Source of the DNA: Candidatus Eiseniibacteriota bacterium
GTDB taxonomy: Bacteria > Eisenbacteria > RBG-16-71-46 > JACRLI01
Length of the DNA: 64,000 nt
Assembly (NCBI GenBank): GCA_025351485.1
Contig: JANXVU010000164.1
Span: 1 to 64,000 of the forward strand
Direction: 5' to 3'
The position numbers were made by a program, and so were the translations under genes. This document shows, piece by piece, positions 20,851 to 30,973 of this stretch; the first letter of the stretch is position 1; every line of letters begins with the position of its first letter. The notes beneath the pieces are model-generated. The model was not told the origin of the DNA. It did no database searches and worked only from the letters and a program-made list of their open reading frames with translations.

Positions 20851-21166
20851 GAGGCGCGGAAGCGGTCTCTTGAACGCTGGGGCGCCCGCGGCGGGGACGG
20901 ATGTGGGTGCGGCGGCCAGTGCCAGGAATCCTCCTTGTGAAATTCGATCCCCGCCATCATAGCGGACCCGGCCAAGGGGTAAAGAGCGGGCTGAACGTGG
21001 ATCGGGATTGTCGCCGACAACGAAGGTTCACCCGTCGCCCCGCGCCCGCGGCGGCGCCGCGGCCTGCAAGTCCGCATGCTCTTGGGGTCGCGGGCGATTC
21101 CGCGGGCTGGCCCACTCCTTGCCATTCTTCTCCATTGCCCCACGCGCTCCTCCCCGGTGTCCCAAG

Positions 21167-22159
21167 ATGCGCGCAATCCCGCTGTTCATTCTTTTCGCGT
21201 GGCTTGTTCCCGCTCCCGTGCAAGCGGAGGGCGCGGCGGACTTCTTGTTGATGGGCTTCGGCGCCCGCTCTTTCGCGCTGGGCGACGGCATGCTCGCCTC
21301 CGAGCAGGACGCGTCCGCCATCTACTGGAATCCAGCCCTCCTGGCCCGCGCCGGGTGGCGCTCGGCCGAGGCGATGCACGCGGAGAGCTTCGCGGGCGCC
21401 GAAGGCTACGACGCCTTCGCCATCGCGGTGCCGGTGGGCACCGGCGGGGAGGCGGTCTCGCTCGGATTGCTCCGCCTGGCGGTGGACCACATCCCCGACA
21501 CGGGCAATTTCAGATTTGACGACAACGGAGCGGACGGGCTCCCCGGCACGCACGATTCCGGCGAGGGCAATGGCCGGTGGGATCCGGGCGAGCCGGTGAC
21601 GGCGGATCCCTCCGCGGTGCGCTGGCGCTCCGACGTGGAGTGGGCGCTGCTGGCCGGTTACGCCCGCCCGCTGGGCGCCCGCGGGGCCGTGGGGGTGTGC
21701 GCCAAGCTGGTCCGGCAGAGCCTGGCGGGCCAGGGCGCCTCGGGCCTGGGATTCGACGTGGGCGCCCACTGGGCCGGCCCCGCGGGGCTCGAGTTCGCCG
21801 CCCGGGCACGGGACCTCACCAGCACCCGCATTTCCTGGGACACCGGTGCGCGCGAAAGAATCGGTCCCAGCCTGGGACTCGCCGCGGGCCGGGAGATGCC
21901 GGCGGGTCCGCAGGCCCATCTGAAAGTTTCGCTGGAGGGATCTCTGGGCCGCTGGGACCTGGCCGGCGGTCGCTCCGAGTGGCACGCAGGGCTGGAGTAC
22001 GCGTGGCGAGAACTGATCTTTCTGCGCGCCGGCTCCTCCAGCGGAGATGCCGGATTCGGAGCCGGCCTTGGCCTGCGCGGATTCCGCGTGGACTACGCCA
22101 CCCGTCCTTTTCATCCACTCGGGGCGAGCCACCGGCTTTCGGCGCTCGCCCGCTGGTAA
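21167..22159 (+). CDS. PorV/PorQ-family outer membrane beta-barrel protein
   Basis: signal peptide then FLLMGFGARSFALGDGMLASEQDASAIYWNPALLAR; repeated barrel-like strands. Confidence 0.75.
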   Translation: MRAIPLFILFAWLVPAPVQAEGAADFLLMGFGARSFALGDGMLASEQDASAIYWNPALLARAGWRSAEAMHAESFAGAEGYDAFAIAVPVGTGGEAVSLGLLRLAVDHIPDTGNFRFDDNGADGLPGTHDSGEGNGRWDPGEPVTADPSAVRWRSDVEWALLAGYARPLGARGAVGVCAKLVRQSLAGQGASGLGFDVGAHWAGPAGLEFAARARDLTSTRISWDTGARERIGPSLGLAAGREMPAGPQAHLKVSLEGSLGRWDLAGGRSEWHAGLEYAWRELIFLRAGSSSGDAGFGAGLGLRGFRVDYATRPFHPLGASHRLSALARW

Positions 22160-22169
22160 GGGGGAAATC

Positions 22170-23870
22170 ATGAACGTACGCAGGATCTGCGCGATCATCC
22201 TGGTGGGCCTGGCTTGGGTGCGGGGCGCCTTCGCGCTTCCAGCCAGCATCTCGGCGGGCACCGGTCCCGGAACACCCGGGGCGCTGGTCGCCACGCGCGA
22301 CGATGGCGGCAGGATCGGGCTATGGGACTCGAAGGGAGCGTCCGTGCCGGGGTGGCCCGTCGCGGCGTCCGGCGCCTGGCCGGTTGGAACTCCGCGGCTC
22401 CAGGACCTCGACGGCGATGGCCGGCCGGAGGTGGTGTGCCTGATGAAGTCCGCGGACGGAAGCCGGACCCTGCGCGCCTGGCGCCTCGACGGGCTCACCC
22501 TGGCCGGATACGCGCCCATGCAGGCGCCCGCGGACATGGACGACACCCCGCAATCCGGGGACATCGAGCGGCGCGGTGGGCCCGACTGGGTGTGGCCCAC
22601 CCGGTCCGGCGAGGTGGCGGCATCGATGGTGGGGGATCCGATGCATCCGCGCCCTGGATTCCCGGTCTCGGTGGGCGGAAGTGGTCGGCTGCGCCTGCGC
22701 CTCGCCGACGTGGATGGCGATGGCGTGCCGGAGGTGCTGGGAGGGGTGGAAGCAGGCGCAGCCGGCCGGTGGTTCGTCCTTGGCGCGCTCGGCGGCGATC
22801 CCACCGCGTTCGTGCAGGGCTCCAGTTTCCCGGTCACCTCGCCCCCAGCGCCCGCGCAACTGGTCCCCGGGGGCACTCCGGAACTGCTGGTGAGCATGCG
22901 CGGCCGCCTCGAGGCCCGCGCCTCGGATGGGCTGCGCGGGTACAACATGCTGCCCGGATGGCCGGTGAATGCGGGGCCCGTCTCGGGCGGCGCGCTCAGC
23001 CTGCTCATCGATCCACAACGGCGGGTCCTGGCGAGTTCTCCCGAAGGGCGGCTGGCGGTCTATTCGTCCGAAGGCGAACTGCTGCGGGACTGGCCCGGGG
23101 AAGCGTGCCTGGGCTCGGCGGTGTCCCAGGCGGAAGCGGACACGCTCGGGGGTGTGGTCGCGCACCCGGGGGGATGCCTGCTGCGGATGGAATCGGATGC
23201 GGGAAACGACTCGACCGGCCGCCCCAGGCTTTTCACCCGGGTGCTCGGCGATCGGCACCACGGAGTGGGAACCCCGGCGCCGGTCGGGTTGCTCCCGTCT
23301 TCCAGGCTGCGGATCTGGATCAACGGCCGGGAGGCCTCCGGAAGCTCCTCGCTCACGGTGTCGGGCGGACGACTCCGATTTCACGCGGCGCTCGACGACC
23401 CGGTGGTTGCCGGCCGGCCCGAGATGGAGATGCGGGTGATGCGTGGCACGACTGCGCTCGGAAGCTGCCGGGGCCGCGACGCCATGGATCTCACGCTGGA
23501 GCTCCAGGGCGGCGACTACCTGGCCGTGGCCACGGCGCGCTCCGACACGCTGGCCCACGCGGCCTTCCGGGTGGAATCCGAGCTCACCCTGGAGAACCTG
23601 TGGTTCTACCCGAGCCCCATGCGGGAGCGCGGCGACATCCTGATGGACCTGGGCCAGGACGCCCAGGTGCGCGCCGAAATCTACACCGTGGCCGGGCGGC
23701 GCGTGCGCGCGCTGGAGGCCGCGCTGCCGGCCGGGCACGCGCAGCTTTCCTGGGATGGGCGCGACGGCCTCGGTGCGCCCGTCTCCAACGGCGTCTATTT
23801 CGTGCGGGTCCAGGCCCGATCAGGCAACCGGAACGTGGAATCCATGACCAGGCTGATTCGTCTCAACTGA
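22170..23870 (+). CDS. secreted FG-GAP-like protein with FlgD-like C-terminal domain
   Basis: LQDLDGDGRPEVVCLM, LADVDGDGVPEVLGGV; C-terminal WFYPSPMRERGDILMDLGQDAQVRAEIYTVAGRRVRALE...WDGRDGLGAPVSNGVYFVRV. Confidence 0.75.
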   Translation: MNVRRICAIILVGLAWVRGAFALPASISAGTGPGTPGALVATRDDGGRIGLWDSKGASVPGWPVAASGAWPVGTPRLQDLDGDGRPEVVCLMKSADGSRTLRAWRLDGLTLAGYAPMQAPADMDDTPQSGDIERRGGPDWVWPTRSGEVAASMVGDPMHPRPGFPVSVGGSGRLRLRLADVDGDGVPEVLGGVEAGAAGRWFVLGALGGDPTAFVQGSSFPVTSPPAPAQLVPGGTPELLVSMRGRLEARASDGLRGYNMLPGWPVNAGPVSGGALSLLIDPQRRVLASSPEGRLAVYSSEGELLRDWPGEACLGSAVSQAEADTLGGVVAHPGGCLLRMESDAGNDSTGRPRLFTRVLGDRHHGVGTPAPVGLLPSSRLRIWINGREASGSSSLTVSGGRLRFHAALDDPVVAGRPEMEMRVMRGTTALGSCRGRDAMDLTLELQGGDYLAVATARSDTLAHAAFRVESELTLENLWFYPSPMRERGDILMDLGQDAQVRAEIYTVAGRRVRALEAALPAGHAQLSWDGRDGLGAPVSNGVYFVRVQARSGNRNVESMTRLIRLN

Positions 23871-23888
23871 CGGTGGGAGGGGGGAACG

Positions 23889-26800
23889 ATGGGTGGTGGT
23901 TGGGTGAAAGGCGTGGTCGCCCTGGCGGCGGCCGCGGCGCTGGTGGCCACGGCGCGCGCGGAAGAACCGGGCGAGATGCGGGACGTCCGCGGATTCGACC
24001 TGGCCGGAGACACGCAGACGATCGGCCCGGGGGAGACCGTCGGACTGTTCCAGGGGAGCCCCTCCTACCGGCAACTCCTGTTGCGGTGGCCGGAGCCGGA
24101 AGGGCAGGAACTGGCGCTGACGCTGGAGTACTCGGGCGCGGTGGAGCACCGGCGGTTCGACTTTCGTTCCACTTCGGGCTACGTGAACGCCCCCGGCGTT
24201 TTCGGGGAATGGAGCCTGTGCCTGGACGGCCACGCCGTGTGGACCGGCAACCTGGCGCCCTATCTGTTCAACGGCGAGCTCCCGGGAGTGCCGCACCGCG
24301 ACTCGAGCGGGCAGCCCGTGGACGGCTGCTGGCGCACCTGCGGATTCGGCGTGTGCGACCTGGCCTACTCCTCGGGAGGCTCCAGCGGCGACGTGGAGTT
24401 GCTGGGTTCCGGCGGGGCCCTGGTCCAGTTCGGCTACCCCGGGAACAATCCCGCCGCAGGAAATCCGTGCATGCTGCCGAACGACCCTTCGCTCTCCTGG
24501 CGGGCCCAGCTCGCTCCGCCGGCCGGCAGCGGCCGGTCGCTCACGGTGAAGAAGCCCGACGGTTCCACCTGGCGCTTCGACGAAGTTCCGCTCACCCTCT
24601 ACTGGCCGGGCTACCTCTACAACGTGAGCCAGGGTCCGCGCGCCTTCCGCCTGGCCTACGCCTCCAGCCTGAGCGGGGCCTTCGAGGCGCACATAAACTA
24701 CGAGTACGCCGATTCGCTCCCCGGCCGGTGCGGCGGACTGCATCCCACCGCCATCCGCATCACCGACCAGGTAGGCCGGTCCATGGAGATACGCGTGGAC
24801 CAGCCTTCCGCGGGCGGATCCTGCGAGGTGACGGTGCTCTCCAGCACTTCGCCCGCGGCGCAGTGGCTGGAGTTCACCGAACGGAGTTACGCGGACCCGG
24901 CTTTCCACGTCCGGCGCAGCTATCTGTTCGACCTCGACTCGTGGACCGATCGCGCGGGCCGCGTGACCCGCTTCCGGTACGAAAACGACGACCGGCAGGA
25001 GGCTTTCTCCAACAACTGTTCCGACACGCTGCTGATCCGGGCGCGCCGGCTGGCGGAGGTGGACTATCCGACCGGGGGTAGCTCCAGCTATCTCTACGCT
25101 CCGCTTCCCGCCACACGCCCCGCCTGTCCGGATCCCAGGTACCGTTACCAGGATTCCGCATGGCGCTCCATGGGCCGGACGCCCGCCCTGCACCCCATGA
25201 CCCGGCGGGTGGAGGTCCGGGAAAGCGGCGGCGCGGCCCCGGTGCAAACGGTGGATTTTGCGTACTGGTGGAACTCCTCTCCGGCCGTGGGAGACCCGCT
25301 GGAATCGGAGGGCTATCGCTACCATACGTTAGTGTCCCTGGACCGCTCGGGCCCACCGATTCCCCGGCCGCTCCGCCCGCTCTCGATTGCTTCGGCGCAG
25401 GGAGTGTCGGTGGACTACGAGTTCATCAAGATCCCGCACCAGCCGCAGACGCATGGGGGGCCATCCTACAACCGATGGGCGCCGCGGGAGCTCACCGCCT
25501 CCCTCACGCTTGCCTCGGGGGAGACCCACACGCTGCTGTGTGCCTATGACGCCGTGGCATCGGGGTCTGGATATGCGGGCACGCTGCTGCCGGTCTCGCG
25601 AACCTGCCGCGTGACCTCGGTGCTTGGAACGGCGGAGTACACCACCAGCGTTGGTCACGACAGCCTCGCGCGCGTGACGTTCTTCACCGATCCCTCCGGC
25701 GCGCGCCACCAGCTGGACTATGACGAGGATCCGTCGCTCCACTCACCCTGGGCGGCGAGCGGGCACTATTCCGTGCGGTTGCTTGCGCGGGAGCGGACGT
25801 ATTCGGCCTCGACGGGGGCGCTTCTCGCCGAGGACTGGAGCGATCGGGAGCCGCTGCTGGGAAGGGTCATGGCCAGCCACCGGCGCCTGGATCCCGCTCG
25901 CGTGGCCACCACCACCTACGCCTACGATCCGGAGATTCCCTGGAGGGTGGTCCGGGCCGACGGCCCTGCCGGTGAGACCGCGGAGTTCAGCTACGGAGCG
26001 GAGCTCATCCCCAACACGCTCGGCTGGGCGGGATCACCCGGCGAGGAGGTCCCGGCGCGCATCACGCTGCGCCCGTCCGCGCAGGGCGCCCGGGTGTTCT
26101 TCCAGGGGTTCGACGGGGAGGGCCGCCTGCTGCGCACCGCCGATGGATCCGGCCACATGACCTCCCGCGGCTACGACGGGGACGGCCGCCCGCGCACGCT
26201 GGCCTTTCCCGGGGATGTCATGACCGGCCCGCCGCCCCCCGAAGGGAAGTTCCAGCCGCAGCTTCCGCCCTACGATCTCACGCCCTGGCCGTCCGGAGTG
26301 CGCACGTACTACGACGCTCCGGGCAATTCCTCGGTGCGGTCCACGTTCTACTCGGCGATGTCGGACAGCCTGCCCACGCAGTCGCTGCGGGACGGGCTGG
26401 GGCGGCTCCGCCTGCGCCGGTTCGTGGGAGGGCCGCAGGGCGCGCCCGAGAGTTTCGAGTACGACGCCTTCGGGCGCCTGTCCGTGGCCCACGATCCGGC
26501 GGGGGGCGAATGGAGCTACTCCCACGACGAACTGGGCCGCCTGACCGCGATGGGGGACGCCGGCGGGAACTCGAACCAGTTCGATTTTCATACCGTCCCT
26601 GACCTCGGCGCCTGGGGGGTCGTGCTTGATCCGGCGATTCCTCGCGGATACCTGGAGGCGCGGATCGCCCACATGGCCGGCGGGGCGGGCGCCATCCGGG
26701 CCGTGGATGCGGCCGGCCGCCTGCGGGTGACGGCGGTGCTGCCTTTCGGATCCAACGTCCCGGTGGGCATGCAGTCCTTCGAGTACGACGAGACCGGCAA

Positions 26801-29090
26801 TCTCACTGCGCTGCATGCCGCCGAGGGCCTCACCACCCGGGCGGACTACGACATGGCGGGGCATCTGCGGCACTCCCGCGGGGCCGATGGCGGTGGGCGC
26901 GCCTGGATCTACGATCTTGCGGGCCGGCCGGTTTTTGCCCAGGACGAGAACGGCGTGGGCCGCGGAAGCTGGACCTACTTTCGGTACGACGCCACGGGGA
27001 GGCTCCTGGAGGAGGGCAACGCGAGCGCATCCTCCGAGCCCCAGCTGCAGGCCCTGGCGGACGCGGGGCAGCTGCCTTCGGGAGCCTCCTGGCAGTTCCG
27101 GTACACGTACGATTCGTCCGCGGACCCGAACGGTGAGGGGGCGCTGACCCGGGTAGAGACCCGCCTCGCCGGCGCCTCCATCGACGCCGTGGATCTCCAG
27201 CACGATGCTCGCGGACGGGTCATCCGGAAGGATATGTCGTTTGCCGGGCTGGCCCGAGCGCTCATCGTGAGGTACGCCTACGACCGGCAGGGCCGCCGGA
27301 CGGCGGTCACCTATCCCGATGGCCGCGCCGCGAACTTCACCTACGACCGCTCGCTCGGGGGCATCGCGGGAATATCGATCGGATCGCTTTCCATGGTGGC
27401 GGTGACCTCCGATGGGGCCGGGCGCCCATCGCAGGTTCGAAACGGCGCGGTGAGCGAGTCGCGCCAGTACGGGCCACGCGGGGAGCTCGTTGGCCTGGAC
27501 GCGCGGATTGGCGGGCTCGTGCGCTTCGGCGAATGGCTCCAGCAGGATACGGACGGCCGCCTGGCGCATCGATCCACCCTCACGGACAGCCGCTGGGACA
27601 TCTCTCGCGACGACGCCTCGCGTATCTCCGGGGTGCGCTTCGCCGACGAAGGCGGCGCGCCCTCCCTGGAGTACCGCTACACCGCCGGGGGAGACCTGGA
27701 TTCCGTTGCATCGGACCTGGTGGGGCACCGCGCCACGTGGAGCGCCCACCGCCTGCTGGAGTGGTCCCGCGCCCCGCTCGGGCGCGACGTGTTCTTCTAT
27801 GATCCTCACGGAAACCTGGCTCGCCGGATCCGGCTGCTGGGCACCGACACGCTGGGCACGCTGGACCTGCGCTGGTCCTCGCGGAACGAACTGCTCGCGG
27901 TAACCGGTTGCGCGGACGGCCGCTGTGATTCGGCCACCTACGCCTGCGACGCCTGGGGAGGCCGCAGCCGGAAGACCTGCGCGGGTTCGCGAACACTTCT
28001 GGTGCGGGACGAGTCCGGGGACCTGCTCGCGGAGATCGACTCCGCCGGCAACACCGTGCGCGATTACGTGCGCGCCCGGGGCCGGCTCTACGGGTTTATC
28101 CGCCAGGACGGTTCCTACACCGCCTGCGTGCAGGACGCGCTGGGATCGGTTCGGCTCGGGGTGGATGCGGACGGGGCGGTGCGATTCAGGCAGGACTATC
28201 TGCCCTACGGAGAGCTCAGCCACGCCGAGTATGCGGAACGGCCATCGGTGGGCTATCTGGGCGCGGAGCAGGACGCGGAGACCGGATTCTGCTACTTCAA
28301 GAACAGGCTCTACGATCCAGGGACCGCGCGGTTTCTATCGCCCGACCCGCTGCGCTCGGCGGGCCTTCCCGAATATGCCTACGCGCTGGGGGATCCGCTC
28401 ACCTTCGTGGACGCGGACGGTCTGGCGCCCGACGGGATCGATTCCGAGATCAAGCCGTCGTTCTCCCTGCCGGAACTCATCGTTCGGGCCCACGGAATGT
28501 CCGGGGAAGGGATGGCCCGATGGGTGATGCTGCGCCTTGCGCGCTCGGTGCGGAGCGGGGACGACTTTTCGGATCCCGGCCGGTCGCGCGAGCCATCGGA
28601 GCTCCGTCCGCCCGGTCCGGTTCGCGAGATCGCGCGCGATCTCGGAGGCGGGATCGAGTCGGCGGTGCACGCGCTCCGCCGCGCGGGCCTTCCCACCTCG
28701 GGGCTGGCCCGGGCGCCGGGGATCTCCGCGCTCACCGGGGCCGCCGGATCCGCGCTGCGGCATGCGCTCATCGCCCACGAGTTGATCGCGCTCGCCAAGG
28801 TCGCTCCGGCCATCGACCGCCTGCAGGGCCTCACCCCGGCGCAGCGGGATGCCCTGCGGCTCAAGGCCGGCGTGGTGCTGCTCTCCGAGCTCACGCTGGA
28901 CTCGTTCACGCTGCTGGCGCTGGCGCTCGCCCCGGCAGGCGCGCACCACGCCGAAACGGTCGGTGGCCTGTTGGAGGGAAGAGGCGCCGTCTCCGACTAC
29001 GCCGACCGGTTGCTGGAGGGAATCGTGCCCGGCTACGACGACGTCTCGGTACTCGGCGACCTGGTCGAGGATGCCGGAGAGGAGCCCTGA
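23889..29090 (+). CDS. secreted RHS/YD-repeat protein
   Basis: 1733 aa; signal peptide; many YD repeats (YDETGNLTALHAAEG, YDMAGHLRHSRGADG, YDRQGRRTAVTYPDG); RHS core end GYLGAEQDAETGFCYFKNRLYDPGTARFLSPDPL. Confidence 0.9.
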   Translation: MGGGWVKGVVALAAAAALVATARAEEPGEMRDVRGFDLAGDTQTIGPGETVGLFQGSPSYRQLLLRWPEPEGQELALTLEYSGAVEHRRFDFRSTSGYVNAPGVFGEWSLCLDGHAVWTGNLAPYLFNGELPGVPHRDSSGQPVDGCWRTCGFGVCDLAYSSGGSSGDVELLGSGGALVQFGYPGNNPAAGNPCMLPNDPSLSWRAQLAPPAGSGRSLTVKKPDGSTWRFDEVPLTLYWPGYLYNVSQGPRAFRLAYASSLSGAFEAHINYEYADSLPGRCGGLHPTAIRITDQVGRSMEIRVDQPSAGGSCEVTVLSSTSPAAQWLEFTERSYADPAFHVRRSYLFDLDSWTDRAGRVTRFRYENDDRQEAFSNNCSDTLLIRARRLAEVDYPTGGSSSYLYAPLPATRPACPDPRYRYQDSAWRSMGRTPALHPMTRRVEVRESGGAAPVQTVDFAYWWNSSPAVGDPLESEGYRYHTLVSLDRSGPPIPRPLRPLSIASAQGVSVDYEFIKIPHQPQTHGGPSYNRWAPRELTASLTLASGETHTLLCAYDAVASGSGYAGTLLPVSRTCRVTSVLGTAEYTTSVGHDSLARVTFFTDPSGARHQLDYDEDPSLHSPWAASGHYSVRLLARERTYSASTGALLAEDWSDREPLLGRVMASHRRLDPARVATTTYAYDPEIPWRVVRADGPAGETAEFSYGAELIPNTLGWAGSPGEEVPARITLRPSAQGARVFFQGFDGEGRLLRTADGSGHMTSRGYDGDGRPRTLAFPGDVMTGPPPPEGKFQPQLPPYDLTPWPSGVRTYYDAPGNSSVRSTFYSAMSDSLPTQSLRDGLGRLRLRRFVGGPQGAPESFEYDAFGRLSVAHDPAGGEWSYSHDELGRLTAMGDAGGNSNQFDFHTVPDLGAWGVVLDPAIPRGYLEARIAHMAGGAGAIRAVDAAGRLRVTAVLPFGSNVPVGMQSFEYDETGNLTALHAAEGLTTRADYDMAGHLRHSRGADGGGRAWIYDLAGRPVFAQDENGVGRGSWTYFRYDATGRLLEEGNASASSEPQLQALADAGQLPSGASWQFRYTYDSSADPNGEGALTRVETRLAGASIDAVDLQHDARGRVIRKDMSFAGLARALIVRYAYDRQGRRTAVTYPDGRAANFTYDRSLGGIAGISIGSLSMVAVTSDGAGRPSQVRNGAVSESRQYGPRGELVGLDARIGGLVRFGEWLQQDTDGRLAHRSTLTDSRWDISRDDASRISGVRFADEGGAPSLEYRYTAGGDLDSVASDLVGHRATWSAHRLLEWSRAPLGRDVFFYDPHGNLARRIRLLGTDTLGTLDLRWSSRNELLAVTGCADGRCDSATYACDAWGGRSRKTCAGSRTLLVRDESGDLLAEIDSAGNTVRDYVRARGRLYGFIRQDGSYTACVQDALGSVRLGVDADGAVRFRQDYLPYGELSHAEYAERPSVGYLGAEQDAETGFCYFKNRLYDPGTARFLSPDPLRSAGLPEYAYALGDPLTFVDADGLAPDGIDSEIKPSFSLPELIVRAHGMSGEGMARWVMLRLARSVRSGDDFSDPGRSREPSELRPPGPVREIARDLGGGIESAVHALRRAGLPTSGLARAPGISALTGAAGSALRHALIAHELIALAKVAPAIDRLQGLTPAQRDALRLKAGVVLLSELTLDSFTLLALALAPAGAHHAETVGGLLEGRGAVSDYADRLLEGIVPGYDDVSVLGDLVEDAGEEP

Positions 29091-29167
29091 CCGCGGCGGG
29101 CGCGCGCCGCCCCGCGCGCCCGCCCTTGCTGGACTTTGCCCAAAGCCTCTGTTACCCTCCGCGTTCC

Positions 29168-29845
29168 ATGGCACCCGCACCATCACCCTTCGAGGCAGAG
29201 CCGGAAAACCGGGGGATTCTCTCGGCGATCCGCCGCATTTTCCTCCAGGGGCTGGTCATCACCATCCCGCTGGTCATCACCCTTTGGATCTTCAAGCTCT
29301 TCCTTGGAACGCTGGACGGCTACCTCGATCCGGTGTTCCGCCGCTACCTGGGGCGCCATATCTACGGCCTCGGGGTGATCTCGTCCATCATCACCGTTTT
29401 CCTGATCGGGCTGGTCACTCGCAATCTGGTGGGGCGCATGATCCTCACCGGCGTGGAGAGCCTGCTGCTGACGATCCCGGTGGTGAAGAACGTCTACTAC
29501 GCGGCCAAGGAGCTCATGGACGCCTTCTCGGGCGCCAATCGCTCCCGGATCTTCCGGGAGGTGCTCCTGGTGGAGTACCCGCGGCTCGGCATGTACTCGG
29601 TGGGATTCGTCACCAACCGGGTGCAGTTCCTGGCCGGCCAGCGCGGGGACGAACAGCTCGTGAACGTGTACATTCCGCACCCGCCCAACCCGACCTCCGG
29701 GATGCTGGTGCTGCTCCCGATCGACCAGGTCCACGCCCTGGACATCACCGTCGAAGAAGGGCTGAAGCTTGTCCTTTCGGGAGGCATCGTGTCCCCGGGA
29801 ACGCTCAAGGCCCGGGTTTCCGGGACGGCGCCGCCCCTCCCCTGA
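29168..29845 (+). CDS. DUF502 family membrane protein
   Basis: FLQGLVITIPLVITLWIFKLFLGTLDG...ESLLLTIPVVKNVYYAAKELMDAFSG. Confidence 0.9.
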   Translation: MAPAPSPFEAEPENRGILSAIRRIFLQGLVITIPLVITLWIFKLFLGTLDGYLDPVFRRYLGRHIYGLGVISSIITVFLIGLVTRNLVGRMILTGVESLLLTIPVVKNVYYAAKELMDAFSGANRSRIFREVLLVEYPRLGMYSVGFVTNRVQFLAGQRGDEQLVNVYIPHPPNPTSGMLVLLPIDQVHALDITVEEGLKLVLSGGIVSPGTLKARVSGTAPPLP

Positions 29846-29966
29846 GAGCTTGATTTATTCATCGTGACCGTCTAAAATCAGGCCTCCCCCAGTCTCCCTC
29901 GGTCAAGCTGGGAAGTTGTTGTTTGGCCCCGCCCGGTTGGCCGAAAATGCTCCGGAGGAATCGAGC

Positions 29967-30890
29967 ATGAAGGTCTCGCTTCTGGTTCTTGCACTGCTTC
30001 TTGCCATCACGCCGGTTTCCGGGGCCGCCGTCACCACCGTCCAGATCGTGGACGCCGGGGGCGGCACTTTTGCGTTTTCTCCCCAGGTGGTGTACGTGGC
30101 CCTCGGGGACACCGTGAAGTGGGTCAACACCACCGCGGCCATCCACACCACCACCAGCGGCATCGCTCCGACCGCGGACGGAACCTGGGACTCCGGGATC
30201 ATCGGGCTCGGGGGGACGTTCCAGTTCCAGTTCACTTCGTCGGGCTCCTATCGTTACTTCTGCGGGGTGCACACCACCATGGCGGGCGTGGTGCGGGTGA
30301 CGCGCGCGGTGGTGACCATCCAGGGATTCGCGTTTCACCCGGCCAGCCTGACCATGGTTCAGGGCGACACCGTCATTTTCAAGATGCAGGACTCCTTTAC
30401 CACTCACACCACCACCAGCGGGACCCCCTTCCCGGGCCCGGGCCCGGATGGGTTGTGGGATAGCGGCTTCCTGGGAACGGGGGGCCAGTTCGTGCTGACC
30501 ACGGGCTCCATTCCCGTCGGCCAGCATCCCTTCTTCTGCCAGGTCCACAATTCGATGAAGGGGACCCTCACCTTGATCGCGCCGGTCACCGGGGTCGGCC
30601 GTGGGGCCATTCCTCCGATCCGGCTGCTGGCGGCCCGGCCCAACCCGGCGCGCCACCAGGTGGAGCTGGCATTCGAGCTTCCGGTCGCGCGGACTGTTCG
30701 GCTGGCGCTCGCTGACGCCTCCGGCCGTTCGGTCCGGACGCTGCTGGAAGGGCCACAGGGCGCGGGACGCCATTCGGTCCGGTGGGACGGCCGCTCGGCT
30801 TCCGGCCGGTTGATGCCTGCGGGCGTGTACTTCTACCGGCTGGATGCGGGCGACTTCCACTCCACCCGGCGGTTCACCTGGGTGAGGTAG
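29967..30890 (+). CDS. tandem plastocyanin-like (cupredoxin) domain protein with FlgD-like C-terminal domain
   Basis: two copies of H...CxxHxxM copper ligands (IHTTTSG...YFCGVHTTMAG; THTTTSG...FFCQVHNSMKG); C-terminal WDGRSASGRLMPAGVYFYRL. Confidence 0.82.
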   Translation: MKVSLLVLALLLAITPVSGAAVTTVQIVDAGGGTFAFSPQVVYVALGDTVKWVNTTAAIHTTTSGIAPTADGTWDSGIIGLGGTFQFQFTSSGSYRYFCGVHTTMAGVVRVTRAVVTIQGFAFHPASLTMVQGDTVIFKMQDSFTTHTTTSGTPFPGPGPDGLWDSGFLGTGGQFVLTTGSIPVGQHPFFCQVHNSMKGTLTLIAPVTGVGRGAIPPIRLLAARPNPARHQVELAFELPVARTVRLALADASGRSVRTLLEGPQGAGRHSVRWDGRSASGRLMPAGVYFYRLDAGDFHSTRRFTWVR

Positions 30891-30911
30891 AGCGCCCGCG
30901 GCACTGAAGTC

Positions 30912-30946
30912 GAAGGGCCCGTGCCTGTCGGCGCGGGCCCTTCTTC
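30912..30946 (+). terminator. intrinsic terminator
   Basis: GAAGGGCCCG/CGGGCCCTTC stem followed by TTCAT. Confidence 0.6.
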
Positions 30947-30973
30947 ATGCTAGGATGAAGGCATGGAGGGAAA

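Noticed and set aside
22214-25081. 955-aa plus-strand ORF
   Set aside because: Out-of-frame overlap of the 22170 and 23889 genes; Arg/Gly/Ala-rich with no domain.
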